From Actinomycetes bacterium (GTDB taxonomy: Bacteria; Actinomycetota; Actinomycetes; Actinomycetales; Cellulomonadaceae): a DNA stretch of 7,711 nt. Numbering within the stretch: position 1 is the stretch's first letter; every line of letters begins with the position of its first letter. Of the stretch, positions 6,241-7,711 are shown one piece after another. The stretch is from positions 1 through 7,711 of the forward strand of contig JAEYXM010000029.1 of NCBI GenBank assembly GCA_023428465.1. The letters run 5' to 3'. The notes under the pieces were generated by a model that was not told the origin of the DNA, searched no databases, and worked only from the letters and a program-made list of their open reading frames with translations. The position numbers and the translations under genes were made by a program.

Positions 6241-6330
6241 TGGGATGACCGGCGGAAATACTCCCGTCGATCATGTTCGACAGATCACCCGCAGTCGGGC
6301 CCTCAGTCCCAAGCGCGTTCGTGGGATGAC
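6241..6330. repeat. Repeated 9-mer TGGGATGAC
   Basis: TGGGATGAC occurs at 6241-6249 and 6322-6330, 81 bases apart in the same orientation. The second copy ends 2 bases before the TACGCT promoter-like element. The copies flank the 6266-6281 palindrome. This may be chance or a paired operator. Confidence 0.35.
6266..6281. promoter_or_regulatory. Operator-like near-palindrome
   Basis: GTCGAtCATGtTCGAC is a 16-base dyad with one mismatched pair (T/T at 6271 and 6276). It lies in the middle of the divergent intergenic region, where a repressor could act on either gene. It does not fit the LexA box of Gram-positive bacteria, because the half-site spacing is wrong. The regulator is unknown. Confidence 0.4.
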
Positions 6331-6332
6331 TC

Positions 6333-6338
6333 TACGCT
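6333..6338 (+). promoter_or_regulatory. Candidate -10 for the oxidoreductase transcript
   Basis: TACGCT fits TAnnnT. Transcription would begin near 6345, about 15 bases before the GAGGA ribosome site of the leader ORF. No clear -35 is seen at 17 bases upstream, so the assignment rests on position and the -10 only. Confidence 0.35.
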
Positions 6339-6369
6339 GAAAGGGTCCCCAGGGACGTCGAGGACCGCA

Positions 6370-6504
6370 ATGACGCAGCCACAAGAGAACACGATCGGGG
6401 CACCGTCGAGGTCGACGGAGCCCCGGGAAAGTCGCCGCGGCTGTGTCAGCCGGCCTCTCTTCTCCTCTTCCAACCCAGGCACGGACGGGCATCGTGACAT
6501 CTGA
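6370..6504 (+). CDS. Possible 44-residue leader ORF
   Basis: A short ORF begins at ATG 6370 with GAGGA (6360-6364) 5 bases upstream, a better ribosome site than that of the main gene. It ends at TGA 6502-6504, overlapping the GTG start of the oxidoreductase by 11 bases in another frame. The peptide is rich in Ser and Arg, has a single Cys, and resembles no known protein. Third-position GC is about 75 percent by my count, lower than expected for a coding gene here, so it may be translated only for its regulatory effect or not at all. If translated, it could couple translation to the oxidoreductase or control the hairpins lying inside it. Confidence 0.35.
   Translation: MTQPQENTIGAPSRSTEPRESRRGCVSRPLFSSSNPGTDGHRDI
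6395..6426. other. Strong two-part hairpin in the oxidoreductase leader
   Basis: CGGGGC (6396-6401) pairs with GCCCCG (6420-6425). After one A/A mismatch, CCGTCG (6403-6408) pairs with CGACGG (6413-6418) around an AGGT loop. That is 12 Watson-Crick pairs plus a possible outer U-G pair. On the plus strand it would be part of the leader RNA. On the minus strand it is followed by a moderately T-rich stretch, so it could instead stop transcription entering from the right. Confidence 0.6.
6438..6471 (+). promoter_or_regulatory. Attenuator-like hairpin plus pyrimidine tract
   Basis: CGGCTG (6438-6443) pairs with CAGCCG (6447-6452) around a TGT loop. A run of only C and T follows (6454-6471, eight T in 18 bases), ending 22 bases before the GTG start. 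This resembles a terminator with a degraded U-tract, which would make the leader an attenuator. Alternatively the unpaired pyrimidine run simply keeps the start region open. Confidence 0.35.
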
Positions 6505-7711
6505 ACCCAAGTACCCCGGTCTCTCCGACGTCATCAACGGCAACGGTGCCGTCGCGCACGTCATGAAGCACGTGTGCGGAGGGGTGATCGGCTATCCCAT
6601 CACGCCGTCCACGGAGATCTCCGAGACCTTCGAGGCTGCCCGGGCGGAAGGCCAGCTCAACGCCTGGGGCAAGCACCCGTTCTTCTTCGAGACGGAGGGT
6701 GAGCACTCGGCTCAGTCCGGCGCCCTCGGCGCCGCGCTGACGGGCGGCAACTTCATCTCGAACGCCTCGTCCAGCCAGGGCATCCTCTACGCCCTCGAGT
6801 CGCACTACGTGACGGCCGGCAAGAAGATCGGCGGCTTCGTGCTGCAGGTCGCCGCCCGCGTGGTGTCCAAGCACTCGCTCAACGTCATGGCCGGCCACGA
6901 CGACGTGTACGCCCTCCTGCCCGCGGGCTACACGATCCTCTTCGGCTCCAACCCCCAGGAGGCGGCCGACCTCGCCGCGATCTCCTACCGGGCCTCGGCG
7001 CTGTCGCTCGTGCCCGTCGCCAACGCCTTCGACGGCTTCGCGACCAGCCACGTCATGAGCGAGGTGCTCCTGCCCGAGCCCACACTCCTGAAGGAGTACC
7101 TCGGCGACCCGGCCGGCCGCATCGCGTGCCCGACCGTCGCCCAGGAGATGCTCTTCGGCGCCAAGGGCCGCGTCTTCCAGCTGACCCAGTACCTCGACCG
7201 GCACGCGGACGACTTCGCGCCCGAGGCCATGGCCGCACTGCGAGCCCACCTGACCACGGCCGCGGACCAGATCGAGGCCGACAACGCGGGCGACCTGGTC
7301 GCCGAGACGGCCGCCTGGGTGCCCGAGGACCTGCGGGCCCAGTGGCGCCGGCAGTGGACCGGTGCATGGGAGAAGGGCACCCGGCAGCTCGTGCCGGCGC
7401 TCGTCGACCCGCACAACCCCGGCATCACCGGCCCCGTCCAGAACCAGCCCGACTTCCAGGCCGGCGCCGTCGACCACCGCACGCACTTCGTCAACGCCGT
7501 GCCCTCGCTCGTCCGCCAGGCGATGACCGAGTACAGCGAGCTCACCGGCCGCGAGTACGCCCCCGTCATGACCTACGACTGCGACGACGCCGACTACGTG
7601 ATGGTCGGCCTCGGCTCCATCACCGACGACGTCCGCGCCGTCGTGCCCTACCTGCGCAAGCAGGGCCTCAAGGTCGGCGTCGTGTCCATCAAGCTCCTCC
7701 AGCCGTTCCCG
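6494..7711 (+). CDS. Pyruvate:ferredoxin/flavodoxin oxidoreductase-like enzyme, N-terminal part (runs off window)
   Basis: 406 codons, open at the right edge. It matches the N-terminus of the one-chain thiamine-diphosphate/iron-sulfur enzymes that turn a 2-oxoacid plus CoA into acyl-CoA, CO2 and reduced ferredoxin or flavodoxin. Domain I: G-N-G-A at 16-19, Y-P-I-T-P-S-T at 34-40 (Thr37), F-E-T-E-G-E-H-S-A at 65-73, S-S-Q-G at 93-96, A-A-R-V-V at 120-124 (Arg122, the position that contacts pyruvate in the Desulfovibrio enzyme), G-H-D-D-V-Y-A at 134-140 and F-D-G-F-A-T-S-H at 179-186. H-N-P-G-I-T-G-P-V-Q-N-Q-P-D at 307-320 corresponds to the conserved segment before domain II, and V-G-L-G-S at 371-375 opens domain II. 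About 85 more residues than in the Desulfovibrio enzyme lie between 195 and 300. The GTG start has only a weak ribosome site and overlaps a leader ORF. Pyruvate is likely but not proven as substrate, because the cluster and CoA domains are outside the window. Confidence 0.85.
   Translation, partial: MTSEPKYPGLSDVINGNGAVAHVMKHVCGGVIGYPITPSTEISETFEAARAEGQLNAWGKHPFFFETEGEHSAQSGALGAALTGGNFISNASSSQGILYALESHYVTAGKKIGGFVLQVAARVVSKHSLNVMAGHDDVYALLPAGYTILFGSNPQEAADLAAISYRASALSLVPVANAFDGFATSHVMSEVLLPEPTLLKEYLGDPAGRIACPTVAQEMLFGAKGRVFQLTQYLDRHADDFAPEAMAALRAHLTTAADQIEADNAGDLVAETAAWVPEDLRAQWRRQWTGAWEKGTRQLVPALVDPHNPGITGPVQNQPDFQAGAVDHRTHFVNAVPSLVRQAMTEYSELTGREYAPVMTYDCDDADYVMVGLGSITDDVRAVVPYLRKQGLKVGVVSIKLLQPFP

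Larger units (their letters stand above)
6142..6493. other. Divergent intergenic region (352 bases), structured
   Basis: No long gene is supported here. From left to right it holds nested direct repeats (6192-6232), an A6 run (6233-6238), the first copy of a 9-base repeat (6241-6249), a near-palindrome (6266-6281), the second 9-base copy (6322-6330), a promoter-like TACGCT (6333-6338), a possible 44-codon leader ORF, two hairpins (6395-6426 and 6438-6452) and a pyrimidine tract (6454-6471). It must contain the start signals of both the Abhydrolase_9 gene and the oxidoreductase gene. Confidence 0.6.

Noticed and set aside
6266..6281. LexA/SOS box
   Set aside because: The site has CGAtC and GTTCG-like halves, but they are separated by 2 bases instead of the 4 in the Gram-positive SOS box.
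6303..6500. Minus-strand 65-codon frame in the oxidoreductase leader
   Set aside because: Part of the peptide looks protein-like, but there is no ribosome site before its ATG, its third-position GC is lower than in the real genes, and it lies over the leader hairpins.
6446..7486. Minus-strand open frame (346 codons) opposite the oxidoreductase
   Set aside because: The plus strand carries conserved oxidoreductase motifs throughout; the antisense peptide is Val/Gly/Arg/Glu-rich shadow sequence.

Overview
The window comes from a high-GC actinobacterium. Support: strongly GC-biased codon use throughout, GTG/TTG starts, S-layer homology repeats of the actinobacterial 'TREAMAAFLFR' type, and a large actinobacterial membrane-anchored alpha/beta-hydrolase of the Abhydrolase_9 type. 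A facultatively anaerobic Micrococcales/Cellulomonas-like host is my inference, from a fumarate-type (class 1A) dihydroorotate dehydrogenase and a pyruvate:ferredoxin-oxidoreductase-like enzyme only about 4 kb apart. The genus cannot be fixed from the sequence alone.

Left part, all on the minus strand (2-2973). Reading in the direction of transcription: a small alpha/beta-hydrolase of the KANL3/Tex30 type, then class 1A dihydroorotate dehydrogenase (pyrimidine synthesis), then a TerC-family membrane protein. TerC has its own control region: an AT-rich promoter-like spot, a yybP-ykoY (manganese) riboswitch aptamer and a Shine-Dalgarno that could pair with the aptamer's closing helix. This links TerC to manganese homeostasis or export.

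Middle part (2974-6141). A short divergent intergenic region separates the hydrolase from a secreted 369-residue protein on the plus strand, with a signal peptide, a degenerate CAP/SCP-like domain and three SLH repeats. It is probably a cell-wall-attached surface protein. It converges, across a 34-base gap with a small hairpin, on a 631-residue Abhydrolase_9 family protein on the minus strand.

Right part (6142-7711). A 352-base divergent intergenic region is rich in structure: nested direct repeats, a near-palindrome, a repeated 9-mer, a promoter-like element, a short upstream ORF with a good Shine-Dalgarno and two hairpins, the second followed by a pyrimidine tract. It leads into a 2-oxoacid (probably pyruvate):ferredoxin/flavodoxin oxidoreductase that begins with GTG and runs off the window after 406 codons. 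The N-terminal part of this enzyme carries roughly 85 extra residues compared with the classical pyruvate:ferredoxin oxidoreductase.

There are no RNA genes other than the riboswitch and leader structures, no insertion sequences and no CRISPR array. I see no convincing new multi-gene system. The points most worth a second look are the riboswitch/Shine-Dalgarno arrangement, the structured leader before the oxidoreductase, and the insert in that oxidoreductase.
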